In this document: positions 63,921 to 64,000 of the stretch, in pieces | Position numbering within the stretch: position 1 is the stretch's first letter | Layout: each line of letters starts with the position of its first letter | Origin: F-183 sp964627455 | GTDB taxonomy: Bacteria > Acidobacteriota > Terriglobia > Bryobacterales > Bryobacteraceae | Assembly: GCA_964627455.1 (NCBI GenBank) | Contig: CAZVKC010000021.1 | Coordinates: 37,011-101,010 of the forward strand | Reading direction: 5' to 3' | Length of the DNA: 64,000 nt | Notes under the pieces: model-generated | Seen by the model: only the letters and a program-made list of their open reading frames with translations | Database searches by the model: none | What the model was told of the DNA's origin: nothing | Position numbers and translations under genes: made by a program

Positions 63921-64000
63921 ATGGCGACGAAGAAGTACACTCGAATCCTTCTCAAGTTGAGTGGAGAGGCCCTGGCAGGCGACAACCACTTCGGTCTCGA
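63921..64000 (+). CDS. pyrH: UMP kinase, N-terminal fragment cut by window edge
   Basis: ATG 63921 with GGGAG 8 bases upstream. The 26 visible codons read ATKKYTRILLKLSGEALAGD and then NHFGL, the standard PyrH N-terminus with the LKLSGE phosphate-binding motif. It phosphorylates UMP to UDP. Position after rpsB-tsf fits the conserved order. The gene continues past the window. It lies after a terminator, so it may have its own promoter, although only 20-odd bases separate them. Confidence 0.93.
   Translation, partial: MATKKYTRILLKLSGEALAGDNHFGL

Overview
The window reads as a chromosomal segment of an Acidobacteriota bacterium, most likely the Solibacteres/Bryobacterales group. I infer this from gene content and a G+C content near 60% or slightly above: a PSD1/DUF1501 gene pair, a VWFA-related 'Acidobacterial' protein, a large Oar-like TonB-dependent receptor, an NHL/BACON-type secreted giant, Tat-exported sugar isomerases and a PEP-CTERM protein. 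No phage or transposase gene is visible. Two 100-base N runs (17447-17546 and 36480-36579) are scaffold placeholders that interrupt cydA and the VWFA gene.

Layout. 1-11.7 kb (minus): a four-gene operon encoding a 1822-residue secreted protein with 12 NHL repeats, a Ser/Thr kinase with a very long helical repeat array, a secreted pseudo-caspase/FGE-like fusion and a glyoxalase-like (VOC) protein cut by the window edge. 11.9-14.4 kb (plus): outer-membrane barrel, lone GspF/PilC, family 5 uracil-DNA glycosylase. 14.4-19.4 kb (minus): methylmalonyl-CoA mutase catalytic subunit, cytochrome bd oxidase (cydAB), glucarate-dehydratase-like enolase. 19.5-22.2 kb (plus): a tightly overlapping chain of CYTH phosphatase, TPR lipoprotein, AlkD glycosylase and a B3-Q type metallo-beta-lactamase-fold protein. 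22.4-31 kb (plus): Tat-type isomerase, glutaryl-CoA-dehydrogenase-like enzyme, PSD1 cytochrome plus DUF1501 partner, a decayed YCII-like remnant and a GH-A glycoside hydrolase. 31-37 kb: tRNA-Gln(CUG), OPT transporter, PEP-CTERM protein, broken VWFA gene. 37-41 kb (plus): galU, a membrane glycosyltransferase, isocitrate/isopropylmalate-type dehydrogenase, amidohydrolase.

41-45.2 kb (minus) is a partial ATP synthase operon, atpF'-F-H-A-G, with its own promoter and terminator; the a, c, beta and epsilon genes are not here. 45.4-52.1 kb (plus) has the TonB receptor and then hom, an exported methyltransferase, dut and a phosphatase. 52.1-53.9 kb (minus) has an orphan Cas6-like RNA endonuclease, a REP-like double hairpin and a second Tat-type isomerase. 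54-59.4 kb has a PDZ protein, a TPR protein, an APC permease and a CPA2 antiporter. 59.5-60.8 kb is a papain-like protein of unknown role. 60.9-64 kb is the translation cluster rplM-rpsI, rpsB-tsf, pyrH.

The parts that most deserve a second look are the NHL/kinase/pseudo-caspase operon, the orphan Cas6 beside palindromic hairpins, the split ATP synthase whose b subunit carries a signal-peptide-like N-terminus, and the Cys172/His277/Asp294 protein. Many start codons were re-set from signal peptides, Shine-Dalgarno sites or stop-start overlaps, as noted per gene.
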